Shown here in pieces: positions 20,083 through 29,629 of a DNA stretch of 64,000 nucleotides. How positions within the stretch are numbered: the first letter of the stretch is position 1; each line of letters begins with the position of its first letter. Under the pieces are notes generated by a model. That model was not told where the DNA came from and searched no databases. It saw nothing but the letters and a program-made list of their open reading frames with translations. Source of the stretch: Mycobacterium botniense (GTDB lineage: Bacteria; Actinomycetota; Actinomycetes; Mycobacteriales; Mycobacteriaceae); contig NZ_BLKW01000004.1 in NCBI RefSeq assembly GCF_010723305.1, positions 744,001 through 808,000 on the forward strand, written 5' to 3'. The position numbers and the translations under genes are program-made.

Positions 20083-20498
20083 TGCCGTCCCTGCAAGAGC
20101 GGTTGGTGACGGTGCTCGGCGAGGTGTTGGCCGTCGAGGAGGAACCCGACGGCGCGCTGACTGTCCGGCACAACCACACACTGGCGTCGCTGCGGGTGGT
20201 CACCATCACCGAGGGCCTCGAGCTGGTGTCGCTCACCCAGGTTGTGGCGTGGGATGTACCGCTGACCAGGCGGATTCGTGATCGGGTGACCGCGCAGGCC
20301 AACACTACCCAGCTCGGCACCGTGGCGCTGGTGGAGCGGGACAGCGAGGCAACTGCGAAGCGCGCCAGCGCCAAAATCGCCGACGTGATGCTGCGCTACA
20401 ACTTTCCCGGCGCCGGGTTGAGCGACGACGCGCTGCGCACACTTGTCTTGCTGGTGCTTGACCGAGGTGCCGAAATCCGCCGGGCACTGACCGGGTAG
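20082..20498 (+). CDS. conserved hypothetical, Rv2360c-like
   Basis: 138 residues, ATG overlapping the uppS TGA (TGATG). It is a small alpha/beta protein (LQERLVTVLGEVLAVEEEPDGALTVRHNHTLASLRVVTI) with a helical C-terminus (SDDALRTLVLLVLDRGAEIRRAL). The pattern resembles the YbjN/T3SS-chaperone-like fold used by several actinobacterial proteins. No catalytic residues are visible. Co-transcribed with uppS, as in M. tuberculosis; function unknown. Confidence 0.75.
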   Translation: MPSLQERLVTVLGEVLAVEEEPDGALTVRHNHTLASLRVVTITEGLELVSLTQVVAWDVPLTRRIRDRVTAQANTTQLGTVALVERDSEATAKRASAKIADVMLRYNFPGAGLSDDALRTLVLLVLDRGAEIRRALTG

Positions 20499-20546
20499 TG
20501 CTGTCGGGTGGACCGATGAATACCACGCTGCCGGGACACCCTGTTC

Positions 20547-20936
20547 TCAGCGGCACGCCGAGCAGGTGCCGAAGATCTCGATGGTGTGGCTGACATCGGA
20601 AAATCCGTGTTTGGCCGCCACCTCGGCGGCCCATGCCTCCACTTCGCGGTCACCCACCTCCACCGTTGACCCACAGTCACGGCATACCAGATGGTGGTGA
20701 TGCTGCTCCGAGCAGCGGCGGTACACCGACTCGCCGGTGTCGGTGCGCAACGTGTCGACCAGCCCCGCCGCCGACATCGACTGCAGTGTCCGATACACCG
20801 TGGTCAGGCCGATGTTTTCACCTCTCCGGCGCAGCTCCTCATGCAATTCCTGGGCGGACCGGAAATCGTCGAGGGTCTCCAGCAGCGTTGAGATCGCCGC
20901 CCGTTGCCGGGTGGAGCGGACGCCGGGACCGCTCAT
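20547..20936 (-). CDS. zur: zinc uptake regulator Zur (FurB)
   Basis: 129 residues. Fur-family winged helix (SAQELHEELRRRGENIGLTTVYRTLQSM) with the metal-binding half SVYRRCSEQHHHHLVCRDCG and a second Cys pair (GTCSAC) that makes the structural Cys4 zinc site. It is the zinc-responsive repressor. The start overlaps the smtB stop by four bases (ATGA), forming the conserved mycobacterial smtB-zur operon in which SmtB senses zinc excess. Confidence 0.94.
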   Translation of the reverse strand: MSGPGVRSTRQRAAISTLLETLDDFRSAQELHEELRRRGENIGLTTVYRTLQSMSAAGLVDTLRTDTGESVYRRCSEQHHHHLVCRDCGSTVEVGDREVEAWAAEVAAKHGFSDVSHTIEIFGTCSACR

Positions 20937-21325
20937 AGCTGATCCTCGCCGGCGTGCGCGACCGCATCGACGACGATATGCGCGAGGTGATGATCGGCCA
21001 GGCGGTAGAGCACCTCCCGGCCGGACCGTTCTCCGGTGACCACGCCGGCCGCCTTGAGAATTTTCAGATGCTGGCTCACCAGCGGCTGCGGCACTCCCAG
21101 CGCGTCGACCAGCTCATGGACGCAGCGCTGGGATTCGCGCAACTGCAGCACAATCGCGATCCGCACCGGCGCGGCCAGAGCGCGCAAAAGCTCACCAGCG
21201 GACTCGAGAATCTCCCGGGGTGGCGGTAGCGGAAGATCAGGTGACGAGGATCTCCCGTCCTCATGGCTGCCGGCCACATGAGCGTCGAGTTCACCGTGGG
21301 CGGCGGTGGACATTGGCGGGGACAT
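20933..21325 (-). CDS. smtB: ArsR/SmtB-family zinc repressor
   Basis: 130 residues from ATG (MSPPMSTAAHG); a GTG three codons earlier is also possible. ArsR winged helix: LLRALAAPVRIAIVLQLRESQRCVHELVDALGVPQPLVSQHLKIL. The alpha-5 zinc site DHHLAHIVVDAVAHAGE fits DxHx10HxxE exactly, so zinc is the likely inducer. Overlaps zur. A candidate operator lies about 60 bases upstream. Confidence 0.93.
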   Translation of the reverse strand: MSPPMSTAAHGELDAHVAGSHEDGRSSSPDLPLPPPREILESAGELLRALAAPVRIAIVLQLRESQRCVHELVDALGVPQPLVSQHLKILKAAGVVTGERSGREVLYRLADHHLAHIVVDAVAHAGEDQL

Positions 21326-21383
21326 GAATCTCACCCGGTCTTACCGGAAAGCTGCTGGTCGAGGTTGTTCATCGTTTCCACTG

Positions 21384-21407
21384 TCACATGCATAGTCACG
21401 CATGTCA
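21384..21407. promoter_or_regulatory. candidate ArsR/SmtB operator (imperfect palindrome)
   Basis: TCACATGC, an 8-base spacer and GCATGTCA form an inverted repeat (seven of eight positions match) between divergent smtB and glyS. Spacing and A/T-containing arms look like an SmtB-type site that could shut off the smtB-zur operon. Inferred from sequence; binding was not shown here. Confidence 0.4.
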
Positions 21408-21506
21408 AAGGTGACGCTGCGGTCGCTACCATGGCTCATGCTCGTCAGCGCAGCCGCTCACCGCTGCCTACGATGCTGTTCAAGATCGATCCCTTGCGGC
21501 TAAGGA

Positions 21507-22898
21507 GTGCACCACCTCGTGGCGTCTGTCATCGATACCGTCGTGAACCTGGCCAAACGGCGCGGATTTGTCTACCCGTCCGGCGAAATCTATGGCGGCG
21601 TCAAATCAGCATGGGATTACGGGCCGTTGGGGGTGGAATTCAAGGAAAATATCAAGCGGCAGTGGTGGCGCACGGTGGTCACGAGCCGCGACGACGTCGT
21701 CGGGATCGATTCATCGATCATCCTGCCCCGCGAGGTCTGGGTAGCCTCGGGCCATGTGGATGTGTTCCACGATCCGCTGGTCGAGTCGCTGATCACCCAC
21801 AAACGCTACCGCGCCGACCATCTCATCGAGGAGTACGAAGCCAAGCACGGACATCCTCCGCCCAACGGCCTGGCCGACATTCGCGACCCGGACACCGGCG
21901 AACCCGGCCGGTGGACCGAACCGCGCGAATTCAACATGATGCTCAAGACCTACCTCGGGCCGATCGAAAGCGAAGAGGGGCTGCACTACCTGCGGCCGGA
22001 AACCGCGCAGGGTATCTTCATCAACTTCGCCAACGTGGTGACGACCGCGCGCAAAAGGCCACCTTTCGGTATCGCTCAGGTGGGTAAGAGTTTCCGTAAT
22101 GAGATCACCCCGGGCAACTTCATCTTCCGCACCCGCGAATTCGAGCAGATGGAGATGGAGTTTTTCGTCGAGCCGTCGACAGCGCCGGAGTGGTTCGATT
22201 ATTGGGTCCAAAACCGGCGCCAGTGGTATGTCGACCTCGGGATCAAACCCGACAACCTGAGGTTGTGGGAACACCCCAAAGAGAAGCTGTCGCACTATTC
22301 GGCGCGCACCATCGACATCGAGTACAAGTTCGGTTTCGCCGGTAATCCGTGGGGCGAACTGGAAGGTGTGGCCAACCGTACCGACTTCGATTTATCCACC
22401 CACTCAAAGCATTCCGGTGTGGACCTGTCCTTCTACGACCAGGCCACCGACACCCGGTACGTGCCGTACGTGATCGAACCGGCGGCGGGCCTGACCCGCT
22501 CGTTCATGGCGTTTCTGATCGACGCGTATGCCGAGGACGAGGCCCCCAACGCGAAAGGTGGAATGGATAAGCGCAGCGTGCTGCGGCTGGATCCACGCCT
22601 CGCTCCGGTCAAGGCCGCGGTGTTGCCGTTGTCCCGTCACCCCGAGCTGAGCCCCAAGGCCCGCGATTTGGCCGCCGAGCTCCGCCACTGCTGGAATGTC
22701 GAATTCGACGACGCCGGCGCCATCGGACGGCGTTATCGGCGCCAGGATGAGGTGGGCACCCCGTTTTGCGTGACGGTGGATTTCGAGTCACTCGAAGACC
22801 ACGCGGTCACCGTCCGCGAGCGCGACAGCATGGCCCAGGACCGCGTCGCGATCGACCATGTCGCCGACTACCTGGCGAAGCGGCTAAGGGGCTGCTGA
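21507..22898 (+). CDS. glyS: glycyl-tRNA synthetase
   Basis: 463 residues from the GTG that matches the M. tuberculosis annotation. The strong AAGGAG (21502-21507) overlaps that GTG and fits better with a second GTG at 21519 (VASVIDTVV), so the true protein may be four residues shorter. Eukaryote/archaea-type alpha2 class II GlyRS: motif 2 around [36 protein letters not shown], and motif 3 at [13 protein letters not shown]-terminal anticodon-binding domain ([14 protein letters not shown]). Charges tRNA-Gly. Confidence 0.95.
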   Translation: MHHLVASVIDTVVNLAKRRGFVYPSGEIYGGVKSAWDYGPLGVEFKENIKRQWWRTVVTSRDDVVGIDSSIILPREVWVASGHVDVFHDPLVESLITHKRYRADHLIEEYEAKHGHPPPNGLADIRDPDTGEPGRWTEPREFNMMLKTYLGPIESEEGLHYLRPETAQGIFINFANVVTTARKRPPFGIAQVGKSFRNEITPGNFIFRTREFEQMEMEFFVEPSTAPEWFDYWVQNRRQWYVDLGIKPDNLRLWEHPKEKLSHYSARTIDIEYKFGFAGNPWGELEGVANRTDFDLSTHSKHSGVDLSFYDQATDTRYVPYVIEPAAGLTRSFMAFLIDAYAEDEAPNAKGGMDKRSVLRLDPRLAPVKAAVLPLSRHPELSPKARDLAAELRHCWNVEFDDAGAIGRRYRRQDEVGTPFCVTVDFESLEDHAVTVRERDSMAQDRVAIDHVADYLAKRLRGC

Positions 22899-22911
22899 AT
22901 TCGGTGAACAC

Positions 22912-22933
22912 GTCCGGTGCGATCGGGCCGGAC
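22912..22933. terminator. possible stem-loop terminator between convergent genes
   Basis: GTCCGG, a 10-base loop and CCGGAC form a perfect 6-bp stem in the 36-base gap between the convergent ends of glyS and the TPM-domain gene. No T run follows, as is common for mycobacterial hairpins. It could act on both transcripts. Confidence 0.35.
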
Positions 22934-22934
22934 C

Positions 22935-24917
22935 TCAGAACCGCCCGCCGCCTCCCAGCAAACCGCCGCCGTCGTCGCCCGAGGACCCGCCATAGGAGGT
23001 GGGGCTCCAGCCGCCGCCAAATCCGCCGCGCAGTTCCGCGCCGAGGATGTCACCGATGATGATCCCGCCGATCATCGCGCCCGCGTCGCTGCTGCCGTAG
23101 CGCGCGGTATAGGCGCGCTCGGTGGACTGGACGTCGGCGTTGGCCAACGACTGCGCTTGCGCGGCCAACGCGGATGCGCTGGTGGCATGAGTGATCGCCT
23201 CGGCGGGGTTACTCGCTTTTTTGTCGTGCGCCGCCTGCAATTGTTGGTTTGCTTCGGCGAGCCGGGTGCGCGCCTCGGGTCCGATGCTGCCGCGGCGGGT
23301 GTCGATGTAGTCGGAAACCGCGCGCACCCGTGACTGCGCGGTGAACAGCGCTTGGTCCAGCGCCCGGTTGAGCCGATCGATGGCAGCCCGTTCTTCCGCG
23401 ACGGTCGCCAGCAGACGCTCCAGATCCGCGCTGGCCCGGGTTAATCGGGTAAACGCCCCCAGGGGATCGGTGGAGCCGCTTGCCCGGGCGGTGTCGAGAG
23501 CCTCCAGTGCGGCGTCGCGCGCGGCGGCAAGTTCGCCCGCGTGCGGCACGCCGACGGATTGGGCTTGCCGTAGCTGGGCGGTGGCCTGCTCTATGGCGGT
23601 CTGGATGTCGGCGATGGTCGAGGGCAACGTGGCGGAGGCGTGATGGATATCGGTGGATGCGTGGTCGACGGCGTCGAGCAGGGCGCGGGCTTGCCCCAAC
23701 GCCGACTCGGCAGCGCGAAAAGCGTCCACCAGTCCGGCCTGCTGCCCACTGACCGGGTGCGCGGCCAGCTCGCGTGCCCGGCCGATGTTCTGCTCGGCGA
23801 AGGCCAGCCGCGTTTTGGCGGTCGCGACATTGTCGGCGACCGAGGTCAGTGCGGCTGCGTCGAACTCCTGATGCAACTCAGCGAGGCGTTGTTCGGCCGG
23901 GCCGATGCGGGCCGTCAGCTCAACAAACTGCCGGGTCAACCCGTCAAGCCGCGACGGCGCGTGGATGACCAGATCCCGCAGCCGCTCGAACGCCCGGCGC
24001 TGAGACTCCAGTTCCCGATCGGCGCGGGCCGCCGAGACGACCACACGTGTCAGCAATTCGCGTCGCTGTGCGGGAGTCTCGGGTATCGCGTCATCGAGTT
24101 GCTGCCGGATGGTGAACGCCTGCGCCAGTGCTGATTTGGCGTTGTTCACCGCGCGGGTGAACGGCTCGGTTCGCTGCTCGCCGAACTCCTCGACCGCCAG
24201 CGCCAGCTCGTTGGCGCTGGTGCGCAACGCATTGTCGACGTCGACCACCATCTGCCGCGACAGGTCGTCCAGCGTCTCCAGCGGCACACCGGCAAGGGCG
24301 TCCGGGTCGGTCGGGTCGACCCGGCGCGCCGCGGCTAGCTCGGCGGCGCGCCGCTGCCGGCGCCGATAGCGCATGATCAGCAACAAAGCCAGCAACCCGG
24401 CGGCGACGACGCCCAGCGTAATCAGCAGGGGTGCCCACCCGGGCGATCCGGGTGGACTGTCGAGCCCGTTCGCCGCGGCCACCGCCGCTCCGCTCCAATC
24501 CCCGCGCCGCAGCGCGGGCTCGATCTGGTTGCGCCGGAGATCGTCGACTTGACGCGAGCTGATATTCGGTACCGTCGCCGGCACCAGGAAGGCATACGCA
24601 CGGTCGACGGTGGCCACAGCGAGAAGGGCGTCGAAATCACCCAGATCGCTGTCGCGCCGAGTGCTTTGGGCCCAGCTCACAGCACTGTCTTCTGAAAAGG
24701 TGTCGACATAGACCACCCACAGGCGGATGTGGCGGTCGGCGTAGAGTCGCTGCACCGCCGACTCCACTGCGATGCGACCTGAGCTGGTCAACGCGTCCGC
24801 GTCGTCGGTGATGTAGCCGGGCAGCCGAAACGGGGGCCGCGCGGCGGTGGGCGATGCCAGCAGCAGGCCGAGCATCACCAGCCCCAGGACCGCGGCGAGC
24901 ATGCGGGTGATGCGCAT
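22935..24917 (-). CDS. TPM-domain membrane protein (Rv2345-like)
   Basis: 660 residues from an ATG with a signal peptide ([20 protein letters not shown]). A TPM domain follows (about 30-165, [24 protein letters not shown]), then a membrane segment near 180-205 with a basic stop-transfer RRRQRR. A long helical, probably coiled-coil region fills about 230-590. The C-terminus is Gly-rich ([28 protein letters not shown]). TPM domains occur in phosphatases and membrane-protein assembly factors. Same length as M. tuberculosis Rv2345. In that genome a block of esx, PPE and plc genes separates it from glyS; here they are adjacent. Confidence 0.88.
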   Translation of the reverse strand: MRITRMLAAVLGLVMLGLLLASPTAARPPFRLPGYITDDADALTSSGRIAVESAVQRLYADRHIRLWVVYVDTFSEDSAVSWAQSTRRDSDLGDFDALLAVATVDRAYAFLVPATVPNISSRQVDDLRRNQIEPALRRGDWSGAAVAAANGLDSPPGSPGWAPLLITLGVVAAGLLALLLIMRYRRRQRRAAELAAARRVDPTDPDALAGVPLETLDDLSRQMVVDVDNALRTSANELALAVEEFGEQRTEPFTRAVNNAKSALAQAFTIRQQLDDAIPETPAQRRELLTRVVVSAARADRELESQRRAFERLRDLVIHAPSRLDGLTRQFVELTARIGPAEQRLAELHQEFDAAALTSVADNVATAKTRLAFAEQNIGRARELAAHPVSGQQAGLVDAFRAAESALGQARALLDAVDHASTDIHHASATLPSTIADIQTAIEQATAQLRQAQSVGVPHAGELAAARDAALEALDTARASGSTDPLGAFTRLTRASADLERLLATVAEERAAIDRLNRALDQALFTAQSRVRAVSDYIDTRRGSIGPEARTRLAEANQQLQAAHDKKASNPAEAITHATSASALAAQAQSLANADVQSTERAYTARYGSSDAGAMIGGIIIGDILGAELRGGFGGGWSPTSYGGSSGDDGGGLLGGGGRF

Positions 24918-25056
24918 AGTGGCCAATCTATTGCGTCGATACCTGGAGGCGCTTCCGCGCGACCGACCCCGGGGGGCGACGACGCGGCCCACAGCCGGTC
25001 AACCAATCCGCCGCGTTGGCGGGAATCTCTGGGCCGCCCTGGCACACTGGTCCTCA

Positions 25057-26307
25057 GTGAGCAACCAGCAGGATCCCTATCAGGATGTCGACCGTCAGCG
25101 GCGGGTGCGCGAAGCCCCCAAGACTGCGGGTCTTCCGGGCACCGACGGCCAGCACCGCTCCGATTTTGCCCGCGACCGCGCCCGGGTGCTGCACAGCGCC
25201 GCGCTGCGCCGACTAGCCGACAAGACACAGGTCGTCGGCCCCCGCGAAAGCGACACCCCACGCACCCGGCTCACCCATTCACTGGAAGTGGCGCAGATCG
25301 GGCGTGGAATGGCGGTCGGACTGGGTTGTGACCCCGACCTGGTTGACCTGGCCGGTCTGGCCCATGACATTGGGCATCCACCGTACGGGCACAACGGGGA
25401 ACAGGCGCTTAACGAGGTTGCCTCCGGCTGCGGCGGCTTCGAGAGCAATGCGCAGAACTTTCGGATCCTTACCAACTTGGAGCCTAAAGTCGTTGACCCG
25501 CAGGGCCGCAGCATGGGATTGAATCTGACTCGCGCAGCTTTAGACGCGGTCACCAAATACCCGTGGACACGCTCGCAGGGAGGAGACAAGTTCGGTTTCT
25601 ACGACGAGGATGCTGACGCCGCCGCCTGGGTCCGCCAGGGAGCGCCACCGGATCGGGCCTGCCTGGAGGCGCAGGTGATGGATTGGGCCGATGATGTCGC
25701 CTACTCGGTGCACGACGTCGAGGACGGTGTCATCTCGGGTCGCATCGACCTGCGCGTGCTCGCTGACGACAACGAGGCCGCCGCCTTGGCCAAGCTGGGT
25801 GAATCCGAATTCTCGCGGGTCGATGCCGACGACCTGAGGGCGGCCGCGCAGCGGCTTTCACAGCTGCCGGTGGTCGCCGCCGTCGGTAAGTACGACGCCA
25901 CATTCTCGGCGTCGGTCGCGCTCAAGCGGTTGACCAGTGAACTGGTGGGCCGGTTCGCCTCGGCGGCGATAGCGGCCACCCGCGCGGCCGCGGGTTCGGG
26001 GCCACTGTCGCGCTATCGGGCCGACCTGCAGGTCCCTGACCTGGTCCGTGCCGAGGTCGCGGTGCTGAAAATCCTGGCGCTGCAGTACATCATGTCCGAC
26101 CCACAACATCTTGAGCGTCAGCGCGCGCAGCGCGAACGGGTCCACCAGGTGGCCGCCTGGCTGCTTGCGGGCGCGCCGCAAACTCTCGACCCAGTTTTTG
26201 TGCCGGCGTTCAACACCGCCGCCGACGACGGTGCCCGGCTGCGTGTCATCGTCGACCAGATCGCCTCCTACACCGAAGGGCGGCTGGAACGGATCGTGGC
26301 CGGTTAG
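25057..26307 (+). CDS. dgt: deoxyguanosinetriphosphate triphosphohydrolase-like protein Dgt
   Basis: 416 residues from the GTG giving [10 protein letters not shown]; an open frame continues upstream but only through DNA antisense to the TPM gene. HD-domain phosphohydrolase: [31 protein letters not shown] (the HD pair) and the distal Asp in [16 protein letters not shown]. The enzyme hydrolyses dGTP (or other dNTPs) to nucleoside and triphosphate. It stands two genes upstream of dnaG, separated by a tandem-repeat array and a lipoprotein gene. Confidence 0.9.
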   Translation: MSNQQDPYQDVDRQRRVREAPKTAGLPGTDGQHRSDFARDRARVLHSAALRRLADKTQVVGPRESDTPRTRLTHSLEVAQIGRGMAVGLGCDPDLVDLAGLAHDIGHPPYGHNGEQALNEVASGCGGFESNAQNFRILTNLEPKVVDPQGRSMGLNLTRAALDAVTKYPWTRSQGGDKFGFYDEDADAAAWVRQGAPPDRACLEAQVMDWADDVAYSVHDVEDGVISGRIDLRVLADDNEAAALAKLGESEFSRVDADDLRAAAQRLSQLPVVAAVGKYDATFSASVALKRLTSELVGRFASAAIAATRAAAGSGPLSRYRADLQVPDLVRAEVAVLKILALQYIMSDPQHLERQRAQRERVHQVAAWLLAGAPQTLDPVFVPAFNTAADDGARLRVIVDQIASYTEGRLERIVAG

Positions 26308-26332
26308 ACCGGTTCGACCACGGGGGGTAACC

Positions 26333-26479
26333 CGCCGCAGCGCGGCGCGCATCGTCGCCAGGCGGGGTCTTGTGGCCCGGCTCCTCCTCGCGCCGCAGCG
26401 CGGCGCGCATCGTCGCCAGGCGGGGTCTTGTGGCCCGGCTCCTCCTCGCGCCGCAGCGCGGCGCGCATCGTCGCCAGGC
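26333..26479. repeat. 58-bp direct tandem repeat, about 2.5 copies
   Basis: A 58-base unit beginning CGCCGCAGCGCGGCGCGC is repeated head-to-tail (offsets 26351, 26409 and 26467 of the core ATCGTCGCC are exactly 58 apart). The third copy breaks off after GCCAGGC. The copies are identical over the compared stretch. Position is intergenic, between dgt and the SOD-like lipoprotein gene. Unit length and layout resemble mycobacterial VNTR/MIRU loci. The partial third copy ends 13 bases before the next start codon, so copy number could affect that gene's expression. Confidence 0.85.
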
Positions 26480-26492
26480 TAGGCTCCCGATT

Positions 26493-27074
26493 ATGGGCAA
26501 ACCCGCTTTTACGGGCATCGTGCTGTCGCTGCTGCCGCTTTTTGTAGCTGCGTGCATGTCCGAACATCGCATCAGCACCACGCCGGCCCAGAATGTTTCG
26601 CCGGCATCGCCGGCCCATCCGGCGCCTGGAGCCGAGACACTCACGGCCCAGCTCAAAACCGTTGACGGCCAGCCGGTGGCCACTGCCACCTTCGAGTTCG
26701 CCAACGGCTATGCCACCATCACCGTCAAGACGGTCGCCACCGGCATGCTGAGGCCGGGATTCCATGACATGCACATCCACTCGGTGGGCAAGTGCGAACC
26801 CCACTCGACGGCCCCGACTGGTGGAGCGCCTGGTGCCTTCCTCTCCGCCGGCCCGCACTACCAGGCGCCCGGGCACACCGGCATGCCCCCCAGCGGCGAC
26901 CTGCCTTCGCTGGAGGTGCGGCGCGACGGGGCTGCGCTGCTGGTCACCACCAGCGATGCCTTCACCAGAGCTGACCTGCTGGCAGGGAGCAAGACCGCTC
27001 TTGTGCTCCACGGCGCCGAATACACCCCCGATGCAGAAGAGCGGGTGGCCTGTGGCGTCATTGGCCCCGGCTAA
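26493..27074 (+). CDS. Cu/Zn superoxide dismutase-like lipoprotein
   Basis: 193 residues from ATG (MGKPAFTG). Lipobox FVAAC puts the lipidated Cys at 21, followed by a Ser/Pro/Ala linker. The SOD domain is clear: [29 protein letters not shown] (copper His pair), [22 protein letters not shown] and ALVLHGAE, ending [11 protein letters not shown]. Compared with mycobacterial SodC two things differ. One histidine of the HYHVPGH element is Gln (HYQAPGH), and the roughly 30-residue loop between the last copper His and the terminal RVACGVIG is missing. It is likely a periplasm-side lipoprotein with altered metal binding. M. tuberculosis has no sodC at this locus. Confidence 0.8.
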   Translation: MGKPAFTGIVLSLLPLFVAACMSEHRISTTPAQNVSPASPAHPAPGAETLTAQLKTVDGQPVATATFEFANGYATITVKTVATGMLRPGFHDMHIHSVGKCEPHSTAPTGGAPGAFLSAGPHYQAPGHTGMPPSGDLPSLEVRRDGAALLVTTSDAFTRADLLAGSKTALVLHGAEYTPDAEERVACGVIGPG

Positions 27075-27138
27075 CCCGCACGGGAATCGGTGGTGACGGC
27101 GGGCATCAGCACCGGGCAGAAGGCTCTACACTGAGCCG

Positions 27139-29052
27139 GTGGCTGGCCGCCGAATCCCCGATCGTGACATCGCCGCCATCCGCGAGCAGGTCCGCATCGA
27201 CGAGGTCGTCGGTGACTATGTCCAACTGCGCCGCGCCGGGGCCGACTCGTTGAAGGGCCTGTGCCCGTTCCACAACGAGAAAACACCGTCCTTTCACGTC
27301 CGGCCTAATCACGGCCATTTCCACTGTTTCGGCTGTGGGGAAGGCGGTGACGTGTACGCGTTTATTCAAAAAATCGAGCATGTCAGCTTTGTCGAAGCGG
27401 TCGAACAGCTCGCCGACCGAATCGGCTACTCGATCAGCTATGCGGGTGCGGCGACCAGCGTGCCACGCGATCGGGGTACGCGCAGCAGGCTGGTCGCCGC
27501 CAACACCGCTGCCGCCGAGTTTTACGCCGCAGCACTGAAGTCCGAGGAGGCGGCGCCGGCGCGGCGGTTTCTGTCGGAACGCAATTTCGACGCCGACGCC
27601 GCCGGACGCTTCGGCTGTGGCTTCGCACCATCCGCTTGGGATTCCTTGACAAAGCATCTGCAGCGCAAGGGCTTTGATTTCAAGGAGCTGGAAGCTGCAG
27701 GCCTGTCGCGCCACGGTAAGCACGGCCCGATCGACCGGTTCCACCGGCGGCTGCTGTGGCCGATCCGCACGCCGGCAGGCGAGGTGATCGGGTTCGGGGC
27801 GCGCCGGCTGTTCGACGACGATCCGATCGAAGCCAAATACGTCAACACCCCTGAGACATCGCTGTACAAGAAGTCGTCGGCGCTGTTCGGCATTGACTTG
27901 GCCAAACGCGATATCGCCAAGGGGCATCAGGCCGTGGTCGTGGAGGGGTATACCGACGTGATGGCCATGCATCTGGCCGGGGTCACCACGGCGGTCGCGT
28001 CCTGCGGAACCGCGTTCGGCGATGAGCACCTGGCGATGTTGCGCCGGCTCATGATGGACGACAGCTTCTTCCGCGGCGAACTGATCTACGTGTTTGACGG
28101 CGATGCGGCCGGTCGCGCCGCGGCGCTCAAAGCGTTTGCAGGCGAGCAGAACCTTGCGGGCCAGTCCTTCGTTGCCGTGGCTCCCGGCGGCATGGATCCC
28201 TGCGATCTGCGGCTGGCATGCGGCGACGGTGCGCTGCGTGATCTGGTGGCGCGGCGAACTCCCTTGTTCGAGTTCGCGATTCGTACCGCCTTGGCCGAGG
28301 TCGACCTGGATAGCGCCGAGGGCAGGGTGGCGGCGCTGCGGCGCTGCGTTCCGATGGTCGCCAAGATCAAAGATCCCACCCTGCGTGACGAGTACGCCCG
28401 GCAGCTGGCCGGCTGGGTGGGCTGGGCCGATGTCGGGCAGGTTATCGATCGGGTGCGCAGCCAGGCGAGAAGTCCCCACAGCCCCAGCCGCGGGGGACGC
28501 GTCCGCCGTGGCTCGGCGACACCAGCGGGTGGCGGCCCGGAGCCCGCCGCCCTGCGCCCGGATCCGCGCGACCCGTCGCTCTGGCCGCAGCGGGAGGCGC
28601 TCAAATCGGCGCTGCAGTACCCGGCGCTGGCTGGTCCGGTGTTCGACGCGCTAGCGGTCGAGAGCTTCACCCATCCCGGTTATGCGGCGGTGCGCACAGC
28701 CATCGAACAGGCGGGCGGCACCGCCTCCGGTGTCACCGGAGCGCAGTGGATTGAGGCGGTGCGCCAACGCACCACGTCACCCGCCGCTGCCGCGCTGGTC
28801 AGTGAGCTGGGTGTGGAGACGATCCGGGTCGAGGACGACGAGCGGTTGCCGCGGTATATCGCGGGGGTGTTGGCGCGCCTGCAGGAAGTCTGGGTGGGCA
28901 GGCAGATCGCCGAGGTGAAATCCAAGCTGCAGCGCATGTCACCGGTCGAGCACGGTGACGAGTATCACGCGCTGTTCGGCGACTTGGTCGCGATGGAGGC
29001 ATACCGACGCAGCCTGCTTGAGCAGGCCGCGGGCGATGATCTGAGTGCCTGA
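27139..29052 (+). CDS. dnaG: DNA primase DnaG
   Basis: 637 residues from a GTG. CHC2 zinc finger at the N-terminus (C42, H45, C63, C66: LCPFHNEKT and CFGCGEGG), then the primase core, and the TOPRIM domain with VVEGYTDVMAMH (about 268-279) and YVFDGDAAGRAAA (about 316-328). A basic Pro/Gly linker (RSQARSPHSPSRGGRVRRGS) precedes the C-terminal helicase-interaction domain. It makes RNA primers for replication. Convergent with the next gene 12 bases on. Confidence 0.95.
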   Translation: MAGRRIPDRDIAAIREQVRIDEVVGDYVQLRRAGADSLKGLCPFHNEKTPSFHVRPNHGHFHCFGCGEGGDVYAFIQKIEHVSFVEAVEQLADRIGYSISYAGAATSVPRDRGTRSRLVAANTAAAEFYAAALKSEEAAPARRFLSERNFDADAAGRFGCGFAPSAWDSLTKHLQRKGFDFKELEAAGLSRHGKHGPIDRFHRRLLWPIRTPAGEVIGFGARRLFDDDPIEAKYVNTPETSLYKKSSALFGIDLAKRDIAKGHQAVVVEGYTDVMAMHLAGVTTAVASCGTAFGDEHLAMLRRLMMDDSFFRGELIYVFDGDAAGRAAALKAFAGEQNLAGQSFVAVAPGGMDPCDLRLACGDGALRDLVARRTPLFEFAIRTALAEVDLDSAEGRVAALRRCVPMVAKIKDPTLRDEYARQLAGWVGWADVGQVIDRVRSQARSPHSPSRGGRVRRGSATPAGGGPEPAALRPDPRDPSLWPQREALKSALQYPALAGPVFDALAVESFTHPGYAAVRTAIEQAGGTASGVTGAQWIEAVRQRTTSPAAAALVSELGVETIRVEDDERLPRYIAGVLARLQEVWVGRQIAEVKSKLQRMSPVEHGDEYHALFGDLVAMEAYRRSLLEQAAGDDLSA

Positions 29053-29064
29053 CGCTGTCGGTGC

Positions 29065-29316
29065 TCAATTGCTCGGGTTTTTCGGCTGCTGCGGTTGCAC
29101 GACGGTCGTTTTGCTGTCGATCTCGGCCAACGTCACCAGCGGCCGGTCGGGTGAGACCCGATTGGCGATCTTGCGACGTCCGGCCTCGATCATCGACTTG
29201 GCAGCGGGGTTGTTGGTAATCGCGCGATATGTGCCGACAATCTGCTCGTAGCGTCGACGACCGGCTCTTGCGCCCAACACATAGCCCAGTCCCAGCACAA
29301 GGAGATACCGGATCAA
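29065..29316 (-). CDS. conserved small membrane protein, Rv2342-like
   Basis: 83 residues. I chose a TTG start because GGGAGGG lies six bases upstream and the protein then begins LIRYLLVLGLGYVLGARAGRRRYEQIVG, matching the short mycobacterial family member. An earlier in-frame start would add an unrelated 19-residue leader. One N-terminal membrane helix is followed by a basic turn and a cytosolic tail (AKSMIEAGRRKIANRV). Function unknown; conserved beside dnaG in mycobacteria. Confidence 0.75.
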   Translation of the reverse strand: MIRYLLVLGLGYVLGARAGRRRYEQIVGTYRAITNNPAAKSMIEAGRRKIANRVSPDRPLVTLAEIDSKTTVVQPQQPKNPSN

Positions 29317-29450
29317 AGCGCTCCCTCCCGACGACAGTGCGATGGATCCATCCTGCCCTACGTGCGTGAACATGCGCGCGGTAGCGGGCGCGGGCCCCCG
29401 GTGAGCGCAAGTACGCTAGAGTCATCCTGCGATCCGCGTGGGCAGGATAG

Positions 29451-29523
29451 TCCCCTGTAGCTCAACTGGCAGAGCGTTCGGCTGTTAACCGAAGGGTTGG
29501 AGGTTCGAGTCCTCCCGGGGGAG
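29451..29523 (+). tRNA. asnT: tRNA-Asn (GTT)
   Basis: 73 bases that fold as a cloverleaf: acceptor TCCCCTG pairs with CGGGGGA, the D arm holds TAGCTCAACTGGCAGAGC, the anticodon loop has GTT at 29484-29486, and the T arm is GGTTCGAGTCC. CCA is not encoded. tRNA-Asn lies near dnaG in mycobacteria too. Confidence 0.95.
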
Positions 29524-29548
29524 CAGGGCTGAGCACCAGGTGCTGATT

Positions 29549-29579
29549 GCCCGCGCGGGCGATGAGCAGGCGGGCTTTT
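29549..29579 (+). terminator. intrinsic terminator after tRNA-Asn
   Basis: GCCCGC (29549-29554) can pair with GCGGGC (29570-29575), followed at once by TTTT. The same 5' arm also pairs with an adjacent GCGGGC (29555-29560) and could switch partners. Located 26 bases past the tRNA. Confidence 0.5.
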
Positions 29580-29629
29580 GGGGGACGCACGTCGACCGGC
29601 CGGGCGGCGTATCAGCACGGCCGGCGAAT

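Noticed and set aside
24847..25056. Upstream extension of the Dgt reading frame
   Set aside because: Region is antisense to the TPM gene; the GTG at 25057 starts a family-like N-terminus.
26333..26479. Tandem repeat considered as a CRISPR array
   Set aside because: Direct head-to-tail copies with no unique spacers; 58-base unit with no cas genes nearby.
27106..28479. 457-codon minus-strand frame over dnaG
   Set aside because: Overlaps the primase zinc and TOPRIM domains; composition typical of a shadow frame.
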